7,463 nucleotides of DNA from Verrucomicrobiia bacterium (GTDB taxonomy: Bacteria; Verrucomicrobiota; Verrucomicrobiia; CAIQCK01): NCBI GenBank assembly GCA_026417675.1, contig JAOACV010000104.1:1-7463 (forward strand). Reading direction: 5' to 3'. Under the pieces are notes generated by a model. It was not told the origin of the DNA. It saw nothing but the letters and a program-made list of their open reading frames with translations, and did not search any database. The stretch's first letter is position 1, and every line of letters begins with the position of its first letter. The translations under genes and the position numbers were made by a program. Shown here piece by piece: positions 1 to 5,243 of the stretch.

Positions 1-22
1 GTCAGATGTGTATAAGAGACAG
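1..22 (+). other. Nextera/Tn5 sequencing adapter (artefact)
   Basis: Positions 4-22 read AGATGTGTATAAGAGACAG, the 19-bp Tn5 mosaic end used in Nextera tagmentation libraries. The three bases before it, GTC, match the end of the Nextera read-1 adapter tail. This is library-construction sequence left at a contig edge, not genomic DNA. Translated in frame with the following gene it gives the spurious N-terminus (M/V)YKRQ, which should be removed. A natural Tn5 end is very unlikely because the adapter tail matches too and no transposon sequence follows. Confidence 0.96.
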
Positions 23-421
23 ACGCTACTGCAGGCGGATCGGTCGCGCGTGACAATTCCCAACCGAAGGATCATTGGAGAAATCCTCCACAATTACGGC
101 GCGACCCGCCAGCTCGATCTCAAAATCGGGATCAGTTACCGCTCGGACATTGAGCAGGCGCTCACCGTGGTGCGCCAAGTGCTCGCCGCCAGTCCGCGTT
201 GCCTGAAAGACCCCGTTCCGGTGGTTGGCATCGGGGAGTTTGCGGACTCCGCCATTTGTCTCCATATCAAGCCGTGGGTGCGGGTGACCGACTATGTCGC
301 CGCGCCGTTGGAGATATACCAAGCGGTAGCGAAACGTTTTCGCGAGACGGGAATCGAGATTCCCTTTCCCCAGCGCGAGGTGCGTCTTCTCAACGCCGGG
401 GCTGTGCCGGCGGCAAAGTAA
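23..421 (+). CDS. MscS-family mechanosensitive ion channel, C-terminal fragment
   Basis: This is the last 132 residues of a small-conductance mechanosensitive channel, which releases solutes across the inner membrane during hypo-osmotic shock. The 5' part, with the pore helices and most of the beta domain, is missing because the contig starts inside the gene. The fragment begins at the end of the beta domain with the family motif VTIPNRRIIGE (residues 10-20). It continues through the alpha/beta C-terminal domain: YRSDIEQAL, then a conserved stretch around VGIGEFADSAICLHIKPWV, and the signature IPFPQREVRLL near the end, equivalent to the FPYPQ region of E. coli MscS. The stop is TAA at 419-421. 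The apparent GTG start at base 8 lies in adapter sequence and is not real. The short tail after the PFPQ motif suggests a compact MscS/YnaI-like C-terminus, but the paralogue cannot be told from this piece. It converges with the FIST gene on the other strand. Confidence 0.93.
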   Translation, partial: TLLQADRSRVTIPNRRIIGEILHNYGATRQLDLKIGISYRSDIEQALTVVRQVLAASPRCLKDPVPVVGIGEFADSAICLHIKPWVRVTDYVAAPLEIYQAVAKRFRETGIEIPFPQREVRLLNAGAVPAAK

Positions 422-440
422 GGGTGTCTGCGGCGAGGTG

Positions 441-501
441 GATCGCGTTCTCCGAACGCGATCGGTCGCGCTGACAAGACCGCGAGCGGGTTCGGAGAAC
501 G
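441..501. repeat. Nested palindromic element between convergent genes (terminator or REP-like)
   Basis: Three overlapping inverted repeats are visible. GATCGCGTTC (441-450) and GAACGCGATC (454-463) form a perfect 10-bp stem with a 3-nt TCC loop. CGTTCTCCGAAC (446-457) is repeated as its exact reverse complement GTTCGGAGAACG at 490-501, a 12-bp pair around 32 bases. CGGTC (463-467) pairs with GACCG (478-482). The element lies in the 123-bp gap between the mscS-like gene and the FIST gene, which converge. That is a usual place for bidirectional terminators and for REP/BIME-type repeats. There is no strong T-run next to the stem, so a standard intrinsic terminator is not proven. Copy number elsewhere in the genome is unknown. 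Confidence 0.6.
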
Positions 502-544
502 TGCTACGCTTTGGGAAGCTTCACCGCGCGGGGAAGCAGCCAGT

Positions 545-1726
545 TCACGCCGGGCCGAACAGGCCGACGACGCTGGTGTAGCCGTGGACGAAGACCTTGT
601 CGCCGACGGGGCCGATCTCGCCGTTGCAGAAGAAACCCGCCACAGGCAGCGGGCCGACTTTCGCGCGCAGGGTTTCGATATCGTGGTTGGGCCTGCCAAA
701 CAAGCTCTGGCCGCGGCCGAGGCAGGAGAACAAAAGCGCGCCGTGGGGCGGGTTAAGTTTGATCTGGGCCTGTTGTTTCGCAAGCAGCTCCCGCATGTCT
801 TCCGCGGCGGCGGAGCCGTCGCGCAGTTGGAACTGGATGGTCTGGCCGGGGCGGATGTCGCGGTCGCCGACGGCGATGGCTCCGGTGGACTGGTCGTAGC
901 CGATGATGTTGCGAATCAGAAAGTCGCCGCGGTGGAACTCTTCCTGGTATTCATTGATGACCCGCCCGACGAACAGCGCCTGCTGCGCGAGATGGCGGTC
1001 GTTCTCCGGCAGCTCCTTCAGCAGTTTCTGCAAGACAAGTCCAGGCGGTTGGCTGGCGAGTTCAAGCACGACATTGCGCTGCGCCTTCGTGACGATCAGC
1101 GGCTCGCCAATCGGCCGGCAACCTTGGCTGACCACGGTCTGCAGCTTCACCGGGCCGATGAGCGCCACGCCGACTACGCCGTCCTCGTAGATCTTTTCGT
1201 TGATCCACACGCGGTTCTCGCCGGGCTTGCGCGCGCCGCTGACCAGGCCGCCGATCATAGGCCGCCCCGGATACGCCTCACCCAGCTCCTCCACCAAACG
1301 GGCCGCGTCCGACGTGAACGGGTCAGGCAACAAGATGAACGACGGCTCCAGTTTGGGGTCCACGTCCAGTTCGCTATGCCAGAACGGCGGACCGGTGGAC
1401 TCCTCCACCTGCGCCTGCGTAATGCGGAACGGCTCGATCAGGACGTTCGACAGCGACCCCGCCCACAACGAAATGGCCGCGCCCTGCTCGATCTCCCTGT
1501 CCACGCCGATGATGCCCGCGCCGGTGCAGCCGACCAAGTTGCGCGCCGCCAGCCGCACGCGGAGGTCCTCGATCAAGTCAGGCAGGGTCTCCACGTAGCG
1601 GGGTGACACGAAAAGGAAAGCCAAGTCAACTCGCGCGTTGCCAAGCTGCGCCCGCGTGCATTCGCAAAGCTCGGTCACCGCCTTGGCCGTGTCGCTTTGA
1701 GTTGTCAGTGCCGAGGAAAATCTCAT
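545..1726 (-). CDS. FIST-domain sensory protein (FIST_N + FIST_C)
   Basis: A 393-residue protein with the two-part FIST architecture (F-box and intracellular signal transduction), a predicted small-ligand-binding sensor module. The N-terminal part (about residues 30-215) holds the glycine-rich GCTGAGIIG at 66-74, IGGLVSGA at 158-165 and SQGCRPIG at 200-207. The C-terminal part (about 220-390) holds FSCLGRG at 333-339 and the hallmark GFFCNGEIGPVG at 364-375, followed by FVHGYTSV. No signal peptide, membrane segment, kinase, GGDEF or methyl-acceptor domain is fused, so it is a stand-alone cytoplasmic form whose output partner is not visible. The ATG at 1726 is forced: an in-frame TGA lies six codons upstream with no start codon between. 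No Shine-Dalgarno is obvious. It starts 43 nt after the stop of the GT-C-like gene and may be the last gene of that operon. Family assignment is confident; the ligand is unknown. Confidence 0.9.
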   Translation of the reverse strand: MRFSSALTTQSDTAKAVTELCECTRAQLGNARVDLAFLFVSPRYVETLPDLIEDLRVRLAARNLVGCTGAGIIGVDREIEQGAAISLWAGSLSNVLIEPFRITQAQVEESTGPPFWHSELDVDPKLEPSFILLPDPFTSDAARLVEELGEAYPGRPMIGGLVSGARKPGENRVWINEKIYEDGVVGVALIGPVKLQTVVSQGCRPIGEPLIVTKAQRNVVLELASQPPGLVLQKLLKELPENDRHLAQQALFVGRVINEYQEEFHRGDFLIRNIIGYDQSTGAIAVGDRDIRPGQTIQFQLRDGSAAAEDMRELLAKQQAQIKLNPPHGALLFSCLGRGQSLFGRPNHDIETLRAKVGPLPVAGFFCNGEIGPVGDKVFVHGYTSVVGLFGPA

Positions 1727-1729
1727 GGC

Positions 1730-1761
1730 CGCGTAAAATGCTCATTACGCGCGTTTCGCGC
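1730..1761 (-). promoter_or_regulatory. Two mutually exclusive hairpins before the FIST start
   Basis: On the minus-strand transcript the 43-nt gap holds GCGCG-AAA-CGCGC (1761-1749), a 5-bp stem with a 3-nt loop. It overlaps CGCGTAA-N8-TTACGCG (1751-1730), a perfect 7-bp stem. The two share bases 1749-1751, so both cannot form fully at once. The second ends three bases before the FIST ATG, where a ribosome would need access. An AGGA sits at 1769-1766, far from the start, just after the upstream stop. The pairing is seen directly; a role in coupling or attenuating FIST translation is inference. Confidence 0.4.
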
Positions 1762-1769
1762 AAGTCCTT

Positions 1770-3239
1770 TTACGGAAACACGCCCTCGTCCGCGCTCGCC
1801 GGCAATGCGAACGAACCTCGCGTCCGCTCCGGCCGCGCATACAATGCGCATCCTCTGTCGGTGTAAAGCTGTTTCCACTTGAGGCTGTCCACAAGTTCCT
1901 TTTCGCGCGGCCAGTCCCGCGGCACGAGCGCGTAGTCAGTCGGGTAATTCGTCAGCAACCGTTGCCATCCCTCGCGCCCGAGCGAGAAATCGAACGAACA
2001 ATCGACCGCGTCTCGCGTGAACACCGTCACATGGCGGCCGTCGGCGGAGACGCGGCACTGGCCGTGCAGCTTCCAAGCGGCGTATTCGCCCCACGGAAAA
2101 TACAGGGCAAGATTGCCACCCAAACCGTTGCGTTTCAAAAACTCCACCCCGCCGACCGGATAGTAAAGACCGCCGGGATTCGGCCGCCCCGGCACGCGCA
2201 ATCGCCACGGCTCGCTGCGGAGCCACAGGCCGAACACCAGCGCGGCCAGCGCCAGAGCGCCGACAGGCACGGCGCGCTTCAGCAGCGGCATTTCCACGCC
2301 CGGCCAGCGCCGGCGAAGGCCAGCCATCCAACGCTCAACCGCGGGCGGCAGCAGCGTGGCGACGCCGATGGCGAACAGCGGTATCTGCCTGATTTGCCGC
2401 GCACCTGCGAAGGCCAACAACGCCAGCGCCAGCCACACGCGCGGGTCGCGCTCGCGGGACACGAGCAAGATAGACAACGTCAGAAAAACAAGGATTTGAA
2501 ACTCCGGATAATTGTTCGTGAACCACGCCACTGGCTGCCACTCGGTGATGTCTTTGTTGGGATCGCCCAGAATCTCCCAGACCATTCTCCAGTAGCGCAC
2601 ATGGTAGGGATTGATCAGGGTTGCGGCGGCCGACGCGGTGGTGATGATCGCAAGCTTTTTCGCTGTCGCGGGTTCGCGCCACGAGGCGGCCGTCCACAGG
2701 CCGAGCAACACCAAGCCAATGAGCACTCCCGCATGCAGGTTGACCCACAACACGAAGAGCGCCGGCATCCACCCCCACGCCCGACCGCAGCGCAGCCACG
2801 CCAGCAGCAGCGCGACAAACAGGAACGAGACCATCGCCGGACGAAACGGCATCGCGCCCACGGAGAAGGACGGGATGGCCAGCGCCACGACCAGCAGTGT
2901 CACAAGCGCCGACGCGCCGTGGAGCCGGGCCGCGCGATACGCGAGCGCGAGCGTGCCGACCATCAACGCCAGCGTCAGGCCGCGCGCCGCCGCGCCGCCG
3001 CCAGCCATGAACAACGGGTAGGTCAGCGCGCTGACGAGCCAGTTGTGGCAGACCCACGGCCCGGTTGGCAGGTAGGAATCCGTGTCCGCGCGCGGCACAG
3101 CGCCGGTTTCCCAGATCAGCTTGCCTTGGGAGAGATAGGCCCAAAGGTCGTAGGTCGCGATGTGCCCGCTGAGATAGACGAGCGCGATGCTCCAAACCAG
3201 CGCGTGCGCGGCGTGGGCGATCAGACGTTCGCGGCTCAT
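1770..3239 (-). CDS. Polytopic GT-C-like membrane protein (putative lipid-linked glycosyltransferase)
   Basis: A 489-residue membrane protein with roughly ten hydrophobic segments (about residues 8-29, 87-101, 111-123, 135-150, 158-182, 195-210, 248-261, 269-280, 288-299 and 332-350) and a soluble C-terminal domain (about 355-489). The first loop carries TYDLWAYLSQGKLIWETG then ADTDSY (51-56) and a Trp-rich stretch. This matches the acidic DxW-type first loop of GT-C-like membrane proteins, which use polyprenyl-linked sugars outside the membrane. Other landmarks are NLHAG (167-171), INPY (209-212), EWQP (233-236) and, in the tail, FPWGEYAAW with ADGRH (399-403). The family is largely uncharacterised, so donor and acceptor cannot be named. 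The chosen ATG overlaps the methyltransferase stop in ATGA. The frame stays open upstream to 3494, but that part overlaps the methyltransferase and is not hydrophobic in the expected way. Confidence 0.72.
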   Translation of the reverse strand: MSRERLIAHAAHALVWSIALVYLSGHIATYDLWAYLSQGKLIWETGAVPRADTDSYLPTGPWVCHNWLVSALTYPLFMAGGGAAARGLTLALMVGTLALAYRAARLHGASALVTLLVVALAIPSFSVGAMPFRPAMVSFLFVALLLAWLRCGRAWGWMPALFVLWVNLHAGVLIGLVLLGLWTAASWREPATAKKLAIITTASAAATLINPYHVRYWRMVWEILGDPNKDITEWQPVAWFTNNYPEFQILVFLTLSILLVSRERDPRVWLALALLAFAGARQIRQIPLFAIGVATLLPPAVERWMAGLRRRWPGVEMPLLKRAVPVGALALAALVFGLWLRSEPWRLRVPGRPNPGGLYYPVGGVEFLKRNGLGGNLALYFPWGEYAAWKLHGQCRVSADGRHVTVFTRDAVDCSFDFSLGREGWQRLLTNYPTDYALVPRDWPREKELVDSLKWKQLYTDRGCALYARPERTRGSFALPASADEGVFP

Positions 3240-4000
3240 GGTGCGGGCAGGCGCAATCTCTTGCGCTGCACGGCGATGAGCGAGGCGCCGAACGGCAGCG
3301 CGCGGTGTTTCAGCCAGCGCGACTCCGCGCCAAACAGCCTGGTGAGCAAACTGTTGAGCGTTGGCGGCAGGTCGAAGATGTCCGATCGCGGCTCTTCGGC
3401 GCGGGGCACGAAACGCCGGCAGAATCTCACGAGAGGCCGATAGATCATCAGCGGCGGCGCCAGCAGCGTGTTCATGTGGCTCAGCCGCAGCCATTCGCCG
3501 TCAAGCTGCGCGAGGCATGCGCGCAGGTTCTCGCGCGTGTAGCGGCGCTTGTGGTCGTTGATTTCGTCGTGTTCGCCCCACAGCCACGGACACGCCGGGA
3601 CGGTCACAACCAGCAGGCCGCCGGGCTTGCAGACGCGCCACAGCTCGCGCGCGGCGTCGCGGTCATCGTCGAGGTGCTCGATCACATCCAGCGCGCAGAC
3701 GATGTCGAAGGCGCCGTCCGGGAACGGCAACGCGGGCAGCGCCCCTGCCACGAGCCGATGCGGCCCCCGCGAGCGTGAGAACTCCAGAGCCTTCAAGGAA
3801 TTGTCCACGCCGACGACGCGCCCGAACTCCCCCAGCGTCTCGAAGCCCGCGCCCATGCCGCAGCCGATGTCCGCCACCCACAAAGGCTGCGCTGGCGGCG
3901 CGAAATGCCGGATGAGGGTGCCGACGATCCTAAGCCGGCCGCGGAACCACCAATGCGTCAGCTCCGCCCGATAGATTTCCTCGTAGAGTTGCTCGCGCAT
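3236..4000 (-). CDS. Class I SAM-dependent methyltransferase
   Basis: A 254-residue soluble methyltransferase. The start MREQLYEEIY is followed by HWWFRGR (16-22), typical of this group. Motif I is ADIGCGMGAG (43-52), which binds S-adenosylmethionine. The acidic residue at the end of strand 2 is D66 in GVDNS. FDIVCALDVIEHL (98-110) is the motif with the DVIEH signature common in UbiE/Methyltransf_11-type enzymes, and WRVCKPGGLLVVTVP (121-135) is the post-motif strand. HDEINDHKRRYT (144-155) also recurs in these enzymes, often in glycan clusters. The ATG at 4000 lies four bases after the stop of the GT2 gene, and the TGA overlaps the next start as ATGA. This indicates translational coupling in both directions and supports a shared pathway. 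An ATG at 4078 would add 26 residues unlike the family and overlap the GT2 gene, so it was rejected. The substrate is unknown; a glycan or lipid intermediate is inferred from context. Confidence 0.9.
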   Translation of the reverse strand: MREQLYEEIYRAELTHWWFRGRLRIVGTLIRHFAPPAQPLWVADIGCGMGAGFETLGEFGRVVGVDNSLKALEFSRSRGPHRLVAGALPALPFPDGAFDIVCALDVIEHLDDDRDAARELWRVCKPGGLLVVTVPACPWLWGEHDEINDHKRRYTRENLRACLAQLDGEWLRLSHMNTLLAPPLMIYRPLVRFCRRFVPRAEEPRSDIFDLPPTLNSLLTRLFGAESRWLKHRALPFGASLIAVQRKRLRLPAP

Positions 4001-4004
4001 CGGG

Positions 4005-4724
4005 CTAGAGTTTTTGGCGGAATCCGGTGAGCCGCATGCGGAGCAGGCCGCGGATGTCTTCGAGCGCAGTGGGGACAATCTTCACGCGCGTGTCGAGGTC
4101 CTCGATCCAATCCACCGGCACCTCGAAGATGCTGAAACCGTGTTTCTCCGCCAGGAGCATCAGTTCCGTGTCGAAGAACCAGTTGGTGTTCTGCACGTGC
4201 GGCAGGAGCCGCTGCGCCACCTCGCGCCGCAGGGCCTTGAAGCCGCACTGCGCGTCCGAAAACCGGTTCCAAAACAGCGCCTTCACGAGCCAGTTGTAGC
4301 CGCGCGACAGCACCTCGCGTTTCAGCGACCGCTTGGTATGCGACGCTTGGAGCAATCGCGACCCCGTGGCGAAGTCATAGCCGATGCTGATGCCGTGGAT
4401 CAGTAGCGGAAAGAACTTCAGGTTGGTTGAGAGGTCCACGTCCATGTAACTGACCACATCCGCCCGGCTCTGCGACCAGACCGTCTTCAACGCCCGCCCG
4501 CGCCCTTTTTGGTCGAGGTGAAACGCGCGGACGTTCGGATGCGCGCGTTCGAGCTCCTGCGCAATGGCCCATGTGCGGTCGGTGGAGGCGTTGTCGGCGA
4601 TGACGATGGAGGATTCGAACCACTTCACGCCACGGAGGAACTCGGTGAGCTTTCGAATGCTGACCGGCAAGTCATGTTCTTCATTAAACACCGGGATGGT
4701 GATCTCAACGAGCATGGGCCGCAT
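4005..4724 (-). CDS. GT2 glycosyltransferase, polyprenyl/dolichyl-phosphate sugar synthase type
   Basis: A 239-residue family-2 glycosyltransferase of the DPM/DPG-synthase type, which moves a hexose from a nucleotide sugar to a polyprenyl phosphate on the cytoplasmic face of the membrane. Visible motifs in order: ITIPVFNEE (8-16) and ADNASTDRT (43-51) for the nucleotide site; KGRGRALK (73-80); the metal-binding DVDLS (95-99); GSR (121-123); SDAQCGFKA (146-154), typical of the DPG-synthase branch; FFDTELM (183-189); and an EVPVDWIED...DTRV region near the end. There is no C-terminal membrane pair of the GtrB/ArnC kind, so it resembles the soluble or peripheral form. It is the first gene of the leftward row and ends four bases before the methyltransferase start. 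ATG at 4724 was chosen; ATG at 4715 is equally possible, since neither has a clear Shine-Dalgarno. Whether the sugar is glucose, mannose or another is not decidable here. Confidence 0.9.
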   Translation of the reverse strand: MRPMLVEITIPVFNEEHDLPVSIRKLTEFLRGVKWFESSIVIADNASTDRTWAIAQELERAHPNVRAFHLDQKGRGRALKTVWSQSRADVVSYMDVDLSTNLKFFPLLIHGISIGYDFATGSRLLQASHTKRSLKREVLSRGYNWLVKALFWNRFSDAQCGFKALRREVAQRLLPHVQNTNWFFDTELMLLAEKHGFSIFEVPVDWIEDLDTRVKIVPTALEDIRGLLRMRLTGFRQKL

Positions 4725-4770
4725 GGTAGGCGCGACGCCCGCGGCGCGTCAATGTATTCGGCACCGCCGG

Positions 4771-4787
4771 TGTAAAAATCGTTTACA
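4771..4787. promoter_or_regulatory. Palindrome TGTAAA-N5-TTTACA in the divergent intergenic region
   Basis: A perfect 6-bp inverted repeat with a 5-nt spacer (TGTAAA 4771-4776, TTTACA 4782-4787) sits between the leftward glycan genes and rightward infA. TTTACA differs from the sigma-70 -35 consensus at one base, and the repeat gives one on each strand. Rightward, TAAAGT (4804-4809, 16-nt spacing) could be a weak -10. Leftward, the best candidate TACATT (4756-4751) is at only 14 nt. It is either a regulator operator or a pair of back-to-back -35 boxes. The symmetry is seen; the function is inferred. Nothing else was recognised in 4725-4877. Confidence 0.4.
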
Positions 4788-4877
4788 TCAGCCGTCTTTG
4801 CCGTAAAGTCTCCCGGTGTTTGGCCGCCGGCGGCCCGGCGCAATGGCCCCTCGCGCGGCCGGACGAGACGACGATTT

Positions 4878-5096
4878 ATGCCCAAAGGAGACGCTGTCCA
4901 ACTTGAAGGCACGGTGAAGGAACTGCTCGCCGGCACGATGTATCGGGTGGAGCTGGAGAACGGCCACGTCATCCTCTGCCACATCTCCGGAAAGATGCGC
5001 CAAAACTTCATCCGCATCGCGCTGGGCGACAAGGTCACCGTCGAAGTCTCCCCCTACGACCTCACCAAAGGCCGCATCACTTTCCGGCACAAGTAG
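4878..5096 (+). CDS. infA: Translation initiation factor IF-1
   Basis: A 72-residue protein of exactly the usual IF-1 length. It is one S1-type OB fold that binds the A site of the 30S subunit during initiation with IF-2 and IF-3. Family hallmarks are all present: EGTVKELL (10-17), [20 protein letters not shown] (21-40), R41 and the N-F-I-R-I stretch (43-47), [18 protein letters not shown] (50-67) and a basic end. Compared with common versions it has C34 where Ala is usual and begins MPKGDAV instead of MAKED. The gene stands alone rather than in the secY-infA-rpmJ ribosomal cluster. Its neighbours are divergent glycan genes and a downstream isomerase-like gene 147 nt away. No strong Shine-Dalgarno is seen before the ATG. 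Identity is very secure. Confidence 0.97.
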   Translation: MPKGDAVQLEGTVKELLAGTMYRVELENGHVILCHISGKMRQNFIRIALGDKVTVEVSPYDLTKGRITFRHK

Positions 5097-5103
5097 CGCC
5101 GAA

Positions 5104-5144
5104 CGACCTGCAACGGGCGGCCGCGCTTCGCGCGCGTGGGGTCG
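5104..5144 (+). terminator. GC-rich hairpin region after infA, possible terminator
   Basis: Shortly after the infA stop, CGCGC (5122-5126) and GCGCG (5130-5134) form a 5-bp stem with a TTC loop. An outer CGACC (5104-5108) can pair with GGTCG (5140-5144). No T-run follows, so intrinsic termination is doubtful, although the position between infA and a separately expressed-looking gene fits. Confidence 0.25.
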
Positions 5145-5162
5145 CAGCACCCGCGAAAATAT

Positions 5163-5190
5163 TTGACTGGCCCGAAAGTTGTGGCACGAT
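5163..5190 (+). promoter_or_regulatory. Weak candidate promoter for the isomerase-like gene
   Basis: TTGACT (5163-5168) matches five of six bases of the sigma-70 -35 box and follows a short AT-rich run (AAAATATT). At a 16-nt spacing, CACGAT (5185-5190) matches only three of six -10 bases. The predicted leader would be about 45 nt, ending in a good ribosome binding site. This is weak evidence from consensus matching alone. Confidence 0.25.
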
Positions 5191-5231
5191 GCCGCAGCTT
5201 TTCCGAGCAACGATGAACTGAACGATCAACC

Positions 5232-5237
5232 GGAGGA
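5232..5237 (+). promoter_or_regulatory. Shine-Dalgarno GGAGGA
   Basis: GGAGGA lies six bases before the ATG at 5244 and fixes the start of the isomerase-like gene. It is the strongest ribosome binding site in the window; genes on the other strand have none this clear. Confidence 0.85.
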
Positions 5238-5243
5238 TCTGTC

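Noticed and set aside
8..22. GTG start for the first gene giving (M/V)YKRQ
   Set aside because: These codons are Nextera adapter sequence; the real gene begins upstream of the contig edge.
441..501. CRISPR-like or tRNA-like structure in the first intergenic region
   Set aside because: There are no regularly spaced direct repeats and no cloverleaf; the signal is inverted repeats only.
584..1606. Long plus-strand open frame (340 codons)
   Set aside because: It lies antisense inside the FIST gene, is low-complexity and rich in R/A/D/Q, and has no recognisable domain; typical shadow frame in GC-rich DNA.
1962..3443. Very long plus-strand open frame (493 codons)
   Set aside because: Antisense to the GT-C-like membrane gene, with Arg/Gln/His-rich composition and no domain; the minus strand carries the convincing hydrophobic protein.
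3240..3494. Longer N-terminus for the GT-C-like protein from an ATG at 3494
   Set aside because: It would overlap the methyltransferase by 255 bases and adds 85 Arg/Ala-rich residues; the ATGA overlap at 3236-3239 gives a normal coupled start.
4001..4078. Longer methyltransferase start at 4078
   Set aside because: The extra 26 residues are unlike the family and overlap the GT2 coding end; MREQLYEEIY at 4000 is the typical N-terminus.
5182..5195. Sigma-54-like TGGCAC...GC promoter before the isomerase-like gene
   Set aside because: TGGCAC is perfect for the -24 box, but the GC at the -12 side is one base too close and the TT before it is absent.
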